DNA of 64,000 bases from Paracoccus sulfuroxidans (GCF_007830335.1 NZ_VLKU01000003.1:186001-250000); one strand, 5' to 3'; counted from the stretch's first letter, positions 8,234 through 16,517 are shown. The notes: generated from the sequence alone by a model not told the origin. A program made the numbers and translations.

Positions 8234-9406
8234 TCATTGCGACGGTTGGTCCTGCGGGACATAGGTCCATTTGCCGCCCTCGATCCGGACCAGCGTCTGG
8301 GCCCGAAGGTCGGTGCCGTTGTGGTTGGTGGGCGACATCGAGAAGACCGCCTCGGCCCCCACCAGCTCATTCGTGGCCTGAATCTGCTCGGACAGGGCCT
8401 TGCGGAATTCGGGCGTGCCGGGGGCACCGCTGTCCTTGGCGCGCGCGGCGGCGGCCTCGGTGATCAGGAAGGCGTCCCAGGCGGTCGCGCCAAACAGCGA
8501 GCGCGAGCCCTCGCCGTATTTCCCCTCATAGGCCGTGACATATTCGGTCGCGCGTTCCTTGACGGGATGGTCAGCGGGCAGCTGCTCGGCCACCAGCACG
8601 GGCGAGACGGACAGCATCACGCCGTCCAGCACATCCTTGCCGACGCGCAGCACGTCGGGGTTGGCCATCCCCTGATTGAGATAGATCTGCCCCTGATATC
8701 CGGCATTGCGCAATTCGATCACCGGCGTCACCCCCGGCGTCCCCGAGGCTCCGATCAGGATGGCATCGGGGTTTTTCGACATCGCCGACAGCGCCTGCGC
8801 CGTCACCGAGGTGTCCTTCGAATTGAAGCGCTCATCCGCGACGACCTCAATGCCCGCCTCTTTCGCGGCGGCCGAGAATTCGCGGGTGATGTTGTCGCCG
8901 AAGGCGTCGTTGAAGCTGATGAAGGCCAGCGTCTTGTCGCCGTCCTTCTTCATCTGGTCAAAGACGTAATGCGCCATGGTCCGTTCCGGTGCGACCAGGA
9001 CATAGGACCATTGCTTGTTGCCCTCGACCGGCGAGGCGATGGCCGCCGAGCCCGCGAAGGAGATCATCGGCAGGCCGGACTGGCCCGCCACCTCGACCAC
9101 AGCGAGCGAGGTGGGCGTGACCGAGGGGCCGAAGATCACATCGACCTTGTCCTCATCCACCAGCTTGCGCGCGGCCCGCACCGCAGCCGAGGGGTCCGAC
9201 GCATCGTCAAGGACGGTGTAGCTGACATCTTCATCCCCCATTTTGCGGGGCAGAATGTCGATCGTGTTCTTGGCTGGGGCACCCAGAGAAGCCGCCGGAC
9301 CGGTCAGGGATAGAATGACCCCGACCTTGATCTCGGCCTGCGCGGGCGCGTTCAAAAATGCCGTCGCGATCGCGACCGGCACGGCCTTCAGCAGAATGCG
9401 TTTCAT
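8234..9406 (-). CDS. ABC importer 1 periplasmic substrate-binding protein (LivJ/K type)
   Basis: 390 residues with a Sec signal peptide MKRILLKAVPVAIATAFLNAPAQA and mature start EIKVGVILSLTGPAASLG, the hallmark of HAAT-family binding proteins. The start at 9406 is supported by an AAGGGAGG ribosome site 4 bases upstream. It is the first gene of importer operon 1. The substrate cannot be read from sequence; divergent orientation to hpaR and the homoprotocatechuate genes suggests an aromatic acid such as 4-hydroxyphenylacetate (inference). Confidence 0.9.
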   Translation of the reverse strand: MKRILLKAVPVAIATAFLNAPAQAEIKVGVILSLTGPAASLGAPAKNTIDILPRKMGDEDVSYTVLDDASDPSAAVRAARKLVDEDKVDVIFGPSVTPTSLAVVEVAGQSGLPMISFAGSAAIASPVEGNKQWSYVLVAPERTMAHYVFDQMKKDGDKTLAFISFNDAFGDNITREFSAAAKEAGIEVVADERFNSKDTSVTAQALSAMSKNPDAILIGASGTPGVTPVIELRNAGYQGQIYLNQGMANPDVLRVGKDVLDGVMLSVSPVLVAEQLPADHPVKERATEYVTAYEGKYGEGSRSLFGATAWDAFLITEAAAARAKDSGAPGTPEFRKALSEQIQATNELVGAEAVFSMSPTNHNGTDLRAQTLVRIEGGKWTYVPQDQPSQ

Positions 9407-9450
9407 GACGCCTCCCTTGACGCTTTGGTTTTTTCGCGTCAGTTTTACAT

Positions 9451-9460
9451 TAACATGTTC
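9451..9460. promoter_or_regulatory. candidate HpaR-type operator before importer operon 1
   Basis: TAACATGTTC contains the perfect 8-base palindrome AACATGTT, about 45 bases upstream of the binding-protein start. It shares the TAACAT half with the larger palindrome before hpaF, hence the suggestion that HpaR binds both. Confidence 0.35.
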
Positions 9461-9542
9461 ATCAATATGGTGAAAGAAATAATCCTGCGGAATATCTCCT
9501 TGAAGAGTGAGGCCGTGTGCGTGCATTCCGATTCAGCGGTAT

Positions 9543-9558
9543 TCCAGAACATTCTGGA
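9543..9558. promoter_or_regulatory. inverted repeat TCCAGAA-CA-TTCTGGA
   Basis: A perfect 7-base inverted repeat with a 2-base spacer in the middle of the divergent region, the size of a dimeric repressor or activator site. The binding protein is unknown. Confidence 0.5.
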
Positions 9559-9574
9559 CGGCATGGCAAGCGTA

Positions 9575-9597
9575 TGACTTTGAACGGTGACTTTGAA
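9575..9597. repeat. direct repeat TGACTTTGAA, 13-base period
   Basis: Two identical copies of TGACTTTGAA separated by CGG, within the divergent region. Tandem spacing suggests a regulator site rather than chance. Confidence 0.6.
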
Positions 9598-9764
9598 TTG
9601 CATCAACTCGTAAGGAACAGCCACAATTTCATGTTGCATTCATAGGGGTCGGACTATCGTGAGCGGTGTGAAAAGGATTGCATCCGGCAAGTGTTGCGTG
9701 ACAGTTTCCGGTATCGAACGAGTCAGCGGGTTTGTTTTTCTGGCAATTTTAGGGGATTGCAGGA

Positions 9765-10262
9765 ATGTCTGATCGGCCGAAAGAAATCGAACGTTCGTTG
9801 ACCATTCAACTGTTGCGCACACGGGAAGCGGTGATGGCCCATTTCCGGCCCTTGCTGCAATCGCTTGACGTGACGGAACAGCAGTGGCGGGTGCTGCGCT
9901 GCCTTTATCCCGATATCGTCAGCGATGCGGCGCGCCTGGCACATGATGCCGCGATCCTGCCGCCCAGCCTGACGCGCATCCTGAAACTGCTTGAAACCAA
10001 TGGGTTGGTGACGATCCAGCGGCCGCAGGACGACCGCCGCAAGGTCGAAATCCGCTTGAGCCCGAAAGGGGTCGAGTTCATTGGCAACGCTCTGCCGGAA
10101 AGTCGGCGCATCTATTCCGCCGTCCGGCAGGCGGTTGGCGAGGTGCGGATGGACTATCTCTATGATCTTCTTTCAGAAACCGCGCGCCTCTGCGAAGAGC
10201 TGTCCTCGGCCCTGCCCGACAGTGCGGAAGGCGAGGCGACATCCGAACCACGCGCGGATTGA
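9765..10262 (+). CDS. hpaR: MarR-family repressor HpaR of the homoprotocatechuate pathway
   Basis: 165 residues with a winged-helix region spanning about 35-105 (LPPSLTRILKLLETNGLVTIQRPQDDRRKVEIRLSPKG, including the DDRR wing motif). The sequence matches the HpaR subgroup of MarR regulators, which repress hpa genes and are released by homoprotocatechuate or hydroxyphenylacetate-type effectors. It is transcribed divergently from importer operon 1 and lies directly upstream of the hpaF-E-D-G-H operon, with a palindrome-containing promoter in between. Autoregulation and control of both operons are inferred. Confidence 0.88.
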   Translation: MSDRPKEIERSLTIQLLRTREAVMAHFRPLLQSLDVTEQQWRVLRCLYPDIVSDAARLAHDAAILPPSLTRILKLLETNGLVTIQRPQDDRRKVEIRLSPKGVEFIGNALPESRRIYSAVRQAVGEVRMDYLYDLLSETARLCEELSSALPDSAEGEATSEPRAD

Positions 10263-10289
10263 TGCGCCTGCGGGGGCTGTGCATCCGCA

Positions 10290-10336
10290 TTGACAAACGC
10301 GGCATTTCTGCAAGATATATAACATATGAACTATAT
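10290..10336 (+). promoter_or_regulatory. hpaFEDGH promoter with overlapping palindromic operator
   Basis: A perfect -35 TTGACA at 10290-10295 is followed after 18-20 bases by AT-rich -10 candidates (GATATA or TATATA, 10314-10321). These overlap an imperfect 22-base palindrome at 10315-10336, ATATA N3 CATATG N3 TATAT. A repressor bound here would cover the -10 region. The ribosome site for hpaF (GGGGAGGGG) follows immediately. Confidence 0.55.
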
Positions 10337-10351
10337 GGGGAGGGGAAGACC

Positions 10352-10735
10352 TTGCCTCATCTGTCGCTGGAGATTTCGGACAATATTGCCGCGCGCATCG
10401 ATGTGCAGGAATTATGCGTCCGTCTGCATGAGGTGATGGTCAAAAGCGGAGTGTTTCCGCTGGGGGGAATTCGCGTGCGGGCCCATCTGGTGTCGAATTA
10501 TGTCATCGCTGACGCGGAAACTGAAAACGGTTTCATCGACATGGTGCTGCGCATGGGCGCGGGCCGCAGTCTGGCGGATCGCAAAATGGCCGGGCAGCAG
10601 ATCTTCGACGCCGCCACGGCCTATCTGGCCCCCCTGTTCCAAAAGCCTCATTTCGCGCTGAGCTTCGAGATCCGGGATATCGACCCGGAGCTTAGCTGGA
10701 AGAAGAATTCGATACACGCGCGGCTGGGGCACTGA
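10352..10735 (+). CDS. hpaF: 5-carboxymethyl-2-hydroxymuconate isomerase HpaF
   Basis: 127 residues from a TTG start at 10352. I prefer this over the longer frame starting at 10259 because it has a strong GGGGAGGGG ribosome site, gives the usual family length (about 126) and places Pro directly after the initiator Met; an N-terminal Pro is the catalytic base of the tautomerase superfamily. Recognisable family stretches are GVFPLGGIRVRAH, GAGRSLADRK and ALSFEIRDIDPELSWKKNSIHAR. It isomerises 5-carboxymethyl-2-hydroxymuconate in the cytoplasm. First structural gene of the hpa operon. Confidence 0.88.
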   Translation: MPHLSLEISDNIAARIDVQELCVRLHEVMVKSGVFPLGGIRVRAHLVSNYVIADAETENGFIDMVLRMGAGRSLADRKMAGQQIFDAATAYLAPLFQKPHFALSFEIRDIDPELSWKKNSIHARLGH

Positions 10736-10759
10736 CCCGGCTGTCGTGAAGGGGGAAGA

Positions 10760-12271
10760 ATGACATCGCTTGCTGACAACCTTGGCCGAGCAGAGAAATA
10801 TCTGCAGCGATGGCAGAACGCCCCCGTCCAGAACCGCATTGCCGGTCAGGATCTGGATGCGGTTTCGGGTGAGACTTTCGAGACGATCTGCCCGGTTGAT
10901 CTGCGCGTGCTGGCGCGGGTGGCCAAGGGGGGCGCGGCCGATGTCGATCTGGCCGCCATGGCCGCCGAGAAGGCCTTCCAGTCCTGGTCTGCCTGGCCGG
11001 GTCGGCAGCGCCGCAACCTTCTGCATGCCATCGCTGACGCCATCGAGGCGCGGGCTGAGGAAATCGCCTTTGTCGAATGTATGGACACCGGGCAGGCGCT
11101 GCGTTTCATGTCCAAGGCCGCGCAGCGCGGGGCCGAGAATTTCCGTTTTTACGCCGATCTGGCGCCGACGGCGCGCGACGGGCTGAGCCTGCCCAGCGAG
11201 GGGCTGTCGAACATCACGACCCGCATGCCGCTGGGTCCGGTCGGCGTCATCACGCCCTGGAACACGCCCTTCATGCTGACGACCTGGAAAATCGCGCCGG
11301 CGCTGGCGGCGGGCTGCACGGTCGTTCACAAACCGGCCGAGCTTTCTCCGCTGACTGCCCGCCTGCTGGTCGAGATCGCGGAAGAGGCCGGGCTGCCCAA
11401 GGGCGTCTGGAATCTGGTGAACGGGCCGGGCGAAACCGCCGGTCGCGCCCTGACCGAGCATCCTTTGATCCGCGCCATCGCCTTTGTCGGCGAAAGTGCG
11501 ACGGGCGCGCAGATCATGCGGCAGGGGGCGGACACGCTCAAACGCGTGCATTTCGAACTGGGCGGCAAGAATGCCATCGTGGTCTTTGCCGATGCCGATC
11601 TGGAGGCGGCGGCCGATGCGGCGGCCTTCATGATCTATTCGCTGAACGGGGAACGCTGCACCTCCTCCTCGCGCCTGCTGGTCGAGGAAAGCATCCATGA
11701 CCGTTTCACCGACATGGTGGCCAGCCGCGCCCGCGCCATCCGCGTCGGCCATCCGCTGGATCCGCAGACCGTCGTCGGCCCGCTGATCCATCCCGACCAC
11801 CAGCGCAAGGTGCTGAGCTATCTGGAACTGGGCCAGCGCGAAGGCGCAGTGCTGGCGGCGGGCGGCTCGATCGAGGGGCCGGGCGGCGGCTGCTATGTGG
11901 CGCCCTCGCTATTTACCGGCGCGCGCCAGTCCATGCGCATCGCGCAGGAAGAGATCTTCGGACCCGTGCTGACCGCCATCCCCTTCCGCGATGAGGAAGA
12001 GGCGCTGGAGCTGGCGAACGGCACCCGCTATGGGCTGGCCGCCTATCTGTGGACGCAGGATCTGACCCGCGCCATGCGCTTCAGCGGCGGGCTGGTCGCG
12101 GGCATGGTCTGGGTGAATTCCGAAAACCAGCGCCATCTGCCGACGCCGTTCGGGGGCATGAAATCCTCGGGCATCGGGCGTGACGGGGGGCAGTGGTCCT
12201 TCGATTTCTACATGGAGACGAAGAACGTGGCCTTCGCCACCGCCGCGCCTGCAGTGCCGCGGCTGGCCTAG
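10760..12271 (+). CDS. hpaE: 5-carboxymethyl-2-hydroxymuconate semialdehyde dehydrogenase HpaE
   Basis: 503 residues of the NAD(P)-dependent aldehyde dehydrogenase superfamily. Catalytic Cys300 lies in NGERCTSSSR and the general-base Glu266 in FELGGKN; the cofactor stretch is VITPWNTPFMLTTWKIAPALAAGCTVVHKPAE. HpaE oxidises the ring-cleavage semialdehyde to the dicarboxylate. Start at 10760 follows a GGGGGAAG ribosome site, 24 bases after hpaF. The position between hpaF and hpaD supports this substrate over a generic betaine-aldehyde or hydroxymuconic-semialdehyde role. Confidence 0.9.
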   Translation: MTSLADNLGRAEKYLQRWQNAPVQNRIAGQDLDAVSGETFETICPVDLRVLARVAKGGAADVDLAAMAAEKAFQSWSAWPGRQRRNLLHAIADAIEARAEEIAFVECMDTGQALRFMSKAAQRGAENFRFYADLAPTARDGLSLPSEGLSNITTRMPLGPVGVITPWNTPFMLTTWKIAPALAAGCTVVHKPAELSPLTARLLVEIAEEAGLPKGVWNLVNGPGETAGRALTEHPLIRAIAFVGESATGAQIMRQGADTLKRVHFELGGKNAIVVFADADLEAAADAAAFMIYSLNGERCTSSSRLLVEESIHDRFTDMVASRARAIRVGHPLDPQTVVGPLIHPDHQRKVLSYLELGQREGAVLAAGGSIEGPGGGCYVAPSLFTGARQSMRIAQEEIFGPVLTAIPFRDEEEALELANGTRYGLAAYLWTQDLTRAMRFSGGLVAGMVWVNSENQRHLPTPFGGMKSSGIGRDGGQWSFDFYMETKNVAFATAAPAVPRLA

Positions 12272-12317
12272 CAGCGGACACGGATTCTTAGGGATGATGG
12301 CCTAGATCACTGGAATA

Positions 12318-12337
12318 TCCGGAAAATTTCCGGAAAA
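12318..12337 (+). repeat. direct repeat TCCGGAAAA with 11-base period before hpaD
   Basis: Two identical TCCGGAAAA copies separated by TT in the 96-base hpaE-hpaD gap, one helical turn apart, 30 bases before hpaD. The second copy sits inside the palindrome TTTCCGGAAA. A candidate internal control site or RNA feature; the hpaD ribosome site AGGAGGG follows. Confidence 0.5.
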
Positions 12338-12367
12338 CATGGTCACCGCCGCAGGAGGGCTTGAAGC

Positions 12368-13348
12368 ATGACCATCGCGCCACCCAATTTCTATCCGCCG
12401 TTCAACATCCTGCGGCTGAGCCATGTCGAACTGGGCGTGACCGACCTGCAGGCCTCGCGCGCCTTCTATGAGGGCATTCTGGGCCTGCGTGTCTCGGCTG
12501 CCGATGACGAGGCGCTGTATCTGCGTGGCATGGAAGAGCGAGTCCACCACTCGCTGATCCTGCGCAAGACGCCGCAGCCCGTCGCGCTGAGCCTTGGCTT
12601 CAAGGTCTTTGCAGACGCCGATCTGGACCGCGCGGCCGAGTGGTTCGCGTCAAAGGGCCTGCCCGTCGAATGGGTCACCCGCAGCCAGTGCCAGCGCTGC
12701 CTGCGGACGCAGGACCCGTTTGGCGTCCCGCTTGAGTTCTATGCCACGATGCAGCGCCTGCCGCCCACGCATCAGGAATTCGCGGCCTACCGCGGCGTGC
12801 GGCCGCTGCGGATCGACCATTGCAACGTCTTCTGCCCCGATGTCGATGCCGCCTATGCCTTCTATAACGAGATGGGCTTCCGCCTGACCGAATATACGCA
12901 GGACGATGAAAGCGGCCGGTTCTGGGCGGTCTGGATGCATCGCAAGGGCGGCGTGCATGACATCGCCTTCACCAACGGGCGCGGCCCAAGGCTGCATCAT
13001 CTGGCCTATTGGGTCTCGAACCCGCTGGTGATCATCGACCTGCTGGATCTGATGGCGACCTCGGGCTATCTGGCCAATATCGAGCGGGGGCCGGGGCGGC
13101 ATGGCATCTCGAACGCGTTTTTCCTTTACGTGCTTGACCCGGATGGTCACCGGATCGAGACTTATTGCTCGGATTACCAGACGGTCGACCCGGATCTTGA
13201 GCCGATCCGCTGGGACCTGAAGGATCCGCGTCGGCAGACGCTGTGGGGGGCGCCCGCGCCGCGCAGCTGGTTCGAACAGGGCGTGCCCTTCGAAGGGGTG
13301 ACGCCCGTCGATCCGGTTCTGGCAGGGCAACCCATCGTTGCGCCCTGA
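12368..13348 (+). CDS. hpaD: homoprotocatechuate 2,3-dioxygenase HpaD, VOC (type I extradiol) class
   Basis: 326 residues with two tandem vicinal-oxygen-chelate domains (about 15-130 and 146-270). Probable iron or manganese ligands are His151 (RIDHCNVF), His210 or His211 (RLHHLAYWV) and Glu264 (RIETYCSDY); His197 and His245 are candidate second-sphere residues. It opens the ring of 3,4-dihydroxyphenylacetate next to the hydroxyls. This is the Brevibacterium/Arthrobacter-type enzyme rather than the unrelated type III HpaD of E. coli, although the rest of the operon is E. coli-like in content. Confidence 0.9.
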   Translation: MTIAPPNFYPPFNILRLSHVELGVTDLQASRAFYEGILGLRVSAADDEALYLRGMEERVHHSLILRKTPQPVALSLGFKVFADADLDRAAEWFASKGLPVEWVTRSQCQRCLRTQDPFGVPLEFYATMQRLPPTHQEFAAYRGVRPLRIDHCNVFCPDVDAAYAFYNEMGFRLTEYTQDDESGRFWAVWMHRKGGVHDIAFTNGRGPRLHHLAYWVSNPLVIIDLLDLMATSGYLANIERGPGRHGISNAFFLYVLDPDGHRIETYCSDYQTVDPDLEPIRWDLKDPRRQTLWGAPAPRSWFEQGVPFEGVTPVDPVLAGQPIVAP

Positions 13349-13367
13349 CCTGAGGAAAGGGACCGCC

Positions 13368-14231
13368 ATGGACCGTTTCGTGTCATTTCGCACCGGCAGC
13401 CGGACCTCGTTCGGCCTCTTGACCGAGGACGGGATCGTCGATCTGCAATCCGATCAGGACCGCTTCGGCTCGATGCGGCAGGCCCTGCAGGACGGCGCGC
13501 TGCCGCTTCTGGCCGAGATGGGGGCCGCGCGCGGGGCGGATTATGCGCATGAGGCCGTGACGCTGACCATCCCCGTGCCCGACCCGGAAAAGATCATCTG
13601 CGTTGGCGTGAACTTTCCCGACCGCAATGCCGAATACAAGGACGGCAGCAACCAGCCCGAGCATATGTCGCTGTTCCCGCGCTTCCCCCGGTCCTTCACC
13701 GGCGCGGACCAGCCGCTGATCCGCCCGCCCGAAAGCCCGCAGCTGGATTATGAGGCCGAGATCGTGCTGGTCATCGGCCAGCGCGGCCGCCGCATCCCCG
13801 AAGATCAGGCGCTTGCGCATGTCGCGGGCCTGAGCCTTTGCAACGAGGGCACGATCCGCGACTGGACCCGGCACGGCAAGTTCAACGTGACGCAGGGCAA
13901 GAACTGGGACCGTTCGGGTTCGATCGGGCCGTGGATCGTGCCCTTCACCGATCCGGCGCAACTGGCCGACATCCGCCTGACCGCCCGTGTGAACGGAGAG
14001 CTGCGGCAGGACGACCGCACCTCGCGCATGCTGTTTCCCTTTGCCCGGATCATCTCTTATGTCTCGACCTTCACGACGCTGATGCCGGGCGACATGCTGG
14101 TCTGCGGCACGCCCTCGGGGGCGGGGGCGCGGATGGACCCGCCGCGCTGGCTGGCCCCCGGCGACGTGGTCGAGGTCGAGGCCGACGGGATCGGCATATT
14201 GCGCAATCCCGTCGCGGATGAGGTGAGTTGA
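13368..14231 (+). CDS. hpaG: FAH-family decarboxylase/isomerase of the hpa pathway (HpaG-like)
   Basis: 287 residues of the fumarylacetoacetate hydrolase superfamily: KIICVGVNFPDRNAEY, the metal-binding LDYEAEIVLVIG and TPSGAGARMDPP near the C-terminus. In this pathway HpaG decarboxylates 5-oxopent-3-ene-1,2,5-tricarboxylate and isomerises the product. Enterobacterial HpaG is a double-length two-domain protein, whereas only one single-length copy is present in this operon. Start at 13368 follows a GAAAGGGA ribosome site; the stop overlaps the hpaH start by one base. The exact substrate is assigned by context. Confidence 0.75.
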   Translation: MDRFVSFRTGSRTSFGLLTEDGIVDLQSDQDRFGSMRQALQDGALPLLAEMGAARGADYAHEAVTLTIPVPDPEKIICVGVNFPDRNAEYKDGSNQPEHMSLFPRFPRSFTGADQPLIRPPESPQLDYEAEIVLVIGQRGRRIPEDQALAHVAGLSLCNEGTIRDWTRHGKFNVTQGKNWDRSGSIGPWIVPFTDPAQLADIRLTARVNGELRQDDRTSRMLFPFARIISYVSTFTTLMPGDMLVCGTPSGAGARMDPPRWLAPGDVVEVEADGIGILRNPVADEVS

Positions 14232-15034
14232 TGTTGACCGAAGATCAGGCCCGGGAACTGGCCGATATGCTGGACCGGGCCGAGCGTGAGCGCGTGGAAT
14301 GCCCGCTGATTTCGCAGGCCCATCCCGGCATGACCATGGATGACGCCTATGCGGTTCAGGCGGCCTGGGTCGGGCAGAAGCTGGCGGCGGGGCGGCGGGT
14401 GATCGGCTGGAAGATCGGCCTGACCTCGCGCGCGATGCAGCAGGCGCTGAACATCGACACGCCCGATTCGGGGGTGCTGCTGGACGACATGCTGTTCGCG
14501 AATGGCGCGACCATCCCGGCGGGGCGGTTCATCCAGCCGCGCGTCGAGGCCGAGATCGCCTTCATCATGTCTGCGGATCTGGCGGGTGCGGATGTCAGCC
14601 GCGATGACGTGCTGGCGGCGACCGGGCATATCGCGCCCGCGCTGGAGATTCTCGACACCCGCGTCCAGCGCCGCGATCCGGCGACGGGGCATGTGCGCAA
14701 TGTGATCGACACAATCGCCGACAATGCCGCCAATGCGGGCATCGTGCTGGGCGATCGGCATCTGGACCCGGTGCGCACCGACATGCGCTGGATGGGGGCC
14801 ATCGTGCGCCGCGATGATGTGGTCGAGGAAACCGGTCTGGGGGCGGGGGTCCTGGGCGATCCGGTCATGGGTATCGTCTGGCTGGTGCACCGGATGGCGC
14901 GCTATGGCCAGAGGCTGCGGCGGGGGGATGTGGTGCTGTCAGGCTCGTTCATCCGGCCCATCGAGACCGCGCCGGGCGTGCTGATCCACGCCGATTTCGG
15001 ACCTTATGGCGAGGTCTCGTGCCGCTTTGAATGA
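14231..15034 (+). CDS. hpaH: 2-oxo-hept-3-ene-1,7-dioate hydratase HpaH
   Basis: 267 residues, the usual length for HpaH and the related MhpD/4-oxalocrotonate decarboxylase group. Characteristic stretches are GWKIGLTSRAMQQALNIDTPDSG and QPRVEAEIAFIM (metal-binding Glu pair). It hydrates the 2-oxoheptenedioate for later aldol cleavage. The ATG at 14231 overlaps the hpaG stop (TGATG). The HpaI aldolase that should follow is absent; the operon ends in a hairpin. Confidence 0.88.
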   Translation: MLTEDQARELADMLDRAERERVECPLISQAHPGMTMDDAYAVQAAWVGQKLAAGRRVIGWKIGLTSRAMQQALNIDTPDSGVLLDDMLFANGATIPAGRFIQPRVEAEIAFIMSADLAGADVSRDDVLAATGHIAPALEILDTRVQRRDPATGHVRNVIDTIADNAANAGIVLGDRHLDPVRTDMRWMGAIVRRDDVVEETGLGAGVLGDPVMGIVWLVHRMARYGQRLRRGDVVLSGSFIRPIETAPGVLIHADFGPYGEVSCRFE

Positions 15035-15060
15035 GTGCGGCGGCACAAGGGCCGCCGCAT
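15035..15060. terminator. hairpin between convergent hpaH and the NCS2 permease gene
   Basis: TGCGGCGGC (15036-15044) pairs perfectly with GCCGCCGCA (15051-15059) around a 6-base loop, one base after the hpaH stop and six bases before the permease stop. There is no U-run, but the placement suggests a shared bidirectional terminator. Confidence 0.6.
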
Positions 15061-15066
15061 TCGGGA

Positions 15067-16341
15067 TCAGCTGCGTTTCAGGCCAAGGATCTGGTACAGG
15101 ATCAGCGCGGCCAGCGTCGAGGTGCCGATGCCGCCAAGCGCGAACTGGCCGATGTTCACGGTGAAATCACCGCCGCCGAAGATCAGCGCCACGCCCACGG
15201 TGAAAAGGTTCCTCGGGTCCGAGAAGTCGACCTTGTTGTCGACCCAGATCCGCGCCATGGCCGAAGCGATCAGCCCGAAGACCGAGACCGCCAGACCCGC
15301 CAGCACCGGGCCGGGGATGGTCTGCAGGATCGCGCCGAATTTGGGCGACATGCCCAAAAGGATCGCAAACAGCGCCGCGACCACGAAGATCAGCGTCGAA
15401 TAGACCTTGGTCATCGCCATGACGCCGATGTTCTCGGCATAGGTGGTGACGCCAGTGCCGCCATTCGCGCCCGAGAGCATGGTGGCCAGACCGTCACCCA
15501 GGAAGCCGCGACCGATATAGCGGTCCATGCTTTGCCCGGTGATCGAGCCGAGCGCCTTGATGTGGCCCAGATTCTCGGCCACCAGCACGATGGCGACGGG
15601 CGCGATCAGCGAGACGGCGGTCCAGTTGAACTCGGGGTGGACGAATTTCGGCATGCCGAACCAGGGCGCGGCGGCCACAGCGGCAAAGTCGATGCCGGGC
15701 ACAAGGCCCGCGCCATTGCCCAGAACCAGCACCAGAAGATAGCCGAACAGAATCGCGATCAGCACCGCGATCCGGCGCGAGGCCCGCGGCCCATAGACCG
15801 AGACCAGCGCCATGCACAGCACCGTCGCCAGCGCGATCAGCATATGCGAATGCGTGCCCTTCAGCTGCCCGACGGCGACCGGAGCAAGGTTCAGGCCGAT
15901 GGCGACGCCGATGGCACCGGTGACGGCGGGGGGCATCAGCTTCTCGACCCAGCCGGAGCCTACGGCCATGACCACCAGCCCGATCAGCGCGTAAAGCGCG
16001 CCCGCCGCGACGATCCCGCCTAGGGCCACGGCCATATTCGGGTTGGCACCGCTGCCGGCATAGCCGGTCGCCGCGATCACCACCGCGATAAAGGCGAAGG
16101 ATGAGCCAAGATAGCTGGGCACCCGTCCTCCGGTCAGGACGAAGAAGATCAGCGTGCCGATGCCCGAAAAGAACACCGCCACATTCGGGTCAAAGCCCAT
16201 CAGCAGCGGCGCGACGATGGTCGAGCCCGACATCGCCAGAAGGTGCTGCACGCCCATGGGGAAGGCCGCACCCCATGGCAGTCTTTCGTCAGGCAGAACC
16301 GTGACGTTCTCGGTCCGGCGCCAGTTCGGGAAATATCCCAT
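15067..16341 (-). CDS. NCS2-family uracil/xanthine permease (UraA-like)
   Basis: 424 residues and about 12-14 membrane helices. Family features include GVQHLLAMSGSTIVAPLLMG near the N-terminus, the half-helix region SYLGSSFAFIAVVIA, APVAIVLVAENLGHIKALGSITGQ with the conserved substrate Glu, and GGTGVTTYAENIGVMAMTKVYS. The start MGYFPNWRRTENV at 16341 has a CGAGGGA ribosome site; the upstream Met at 16371 does not. Proton-coupled uptake of uracil is most likely given similarity to UraA; xanthine or urate is possible. It is divergent from the arginase gene. Confidence 0.85.
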   Translation of the reverse strand: MGYFPNWRRTENVTVLPDERLPWGAAFPMGVQHLLAMSGSTIVAPLLMGFDPNVAVFFSGIGTLIFFVLTGGRVPSYLGSSFAFIAVVIAATGYAGSGANPNMAVALGGIVAAGALYALIGLVVMAVGSGWVEKLMPPAVTGAIGVAIGLNLAPVAVGQLKGTHSHMLIALATVLCMALVSVYGPRASRRIAVLIAILFGYLLVLVLGNGAGLVPGIDFAAVAAAPWFGMPKFVHPEFNWTAVSLIAPVAIVLVAENLGHIKALGSITGQSMDRYIGRGFLGDGLATMLSGANGGTGVTTYAENIGVMAMTKVYSTLIFVVAALFAILLGMSPKFGAILQTIPGPVLAGLAVSVFGLIASAMARIWVDNKVDFSDPRNLFTVGVALIFGGGDFTVNIGQFALGGIGTSTLAALILYQILGLKRS

Positions 16342-16374
16342 CTTGTCCCTCGGTTTTTTATGTTGTGACATCGG

Positions 16375-16399
16375 GGGATGTCCGGTCCGGGATGTCCGG
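16375..16399. repeat. direct repeat GGGATGTCCGG, 14-base period
   Basis: Two perfect 11-base copies (16375-16385 and 16389-16399) just upstream of the permease start, followed by a GGGTG/CACCC hairpin (16403-16416). Together they form a candidate control site or permease leader in the divergent region. Confidence 0.55.
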
Positions 16400-16434
16400 A
16401 TCGGGTGAAGCCACCCGCTGTCGATATCATGTGA

Positions 16435-16517
16435 TTGACGCAAAACGGTTTCACAGTCGATAGGGTTGTCAGCGGGCAGGGCCCGGCAACCTGCGAAAGA
16501 CGCGGCGGACCCGCCGC
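16435..16517 (+). promoter_or_regulatory. structured leader upstream of the arginase gene
   Basis: A TTGACG (16435-16440) with a weak GATAGG 18 bases downstream could be a promoter. It is followed by a stem GTTGTC/GGCAAC (16465-16470 with 16485-16490) capped by GGGC/GCCC (16474-16477 with 16481-16484), then a perfect GCGGCGG/CCGCCGC hairpin (16502-16517) and the ribosome site GGGGGAGAG. I do not recognise a named riboswitch class. Confidence 0.35.

Larger units (their letters stand above)
9407..9764. promoter_or_regulatory. divergent regulatory region between importer operon 1 and hpaR
   Basis: A 358-base gene-free region noticeably richer in AT than its neighbours. It contains three separate symmetric or repeated elements (annotated individually) and must hold the promoters for both the importer and hpaR. 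The 64-codon open frame inside it has no ribosome site and no recognisable protein, so I treat the region as non-coding. Confidence 0.7.

Noticed and set aside
9445-9639. 64-codon minus-strand frame in the hpa divergent region
   Set aside because: No ribosome site, no recognisable domain, and it covers the repeats that look regulatory.
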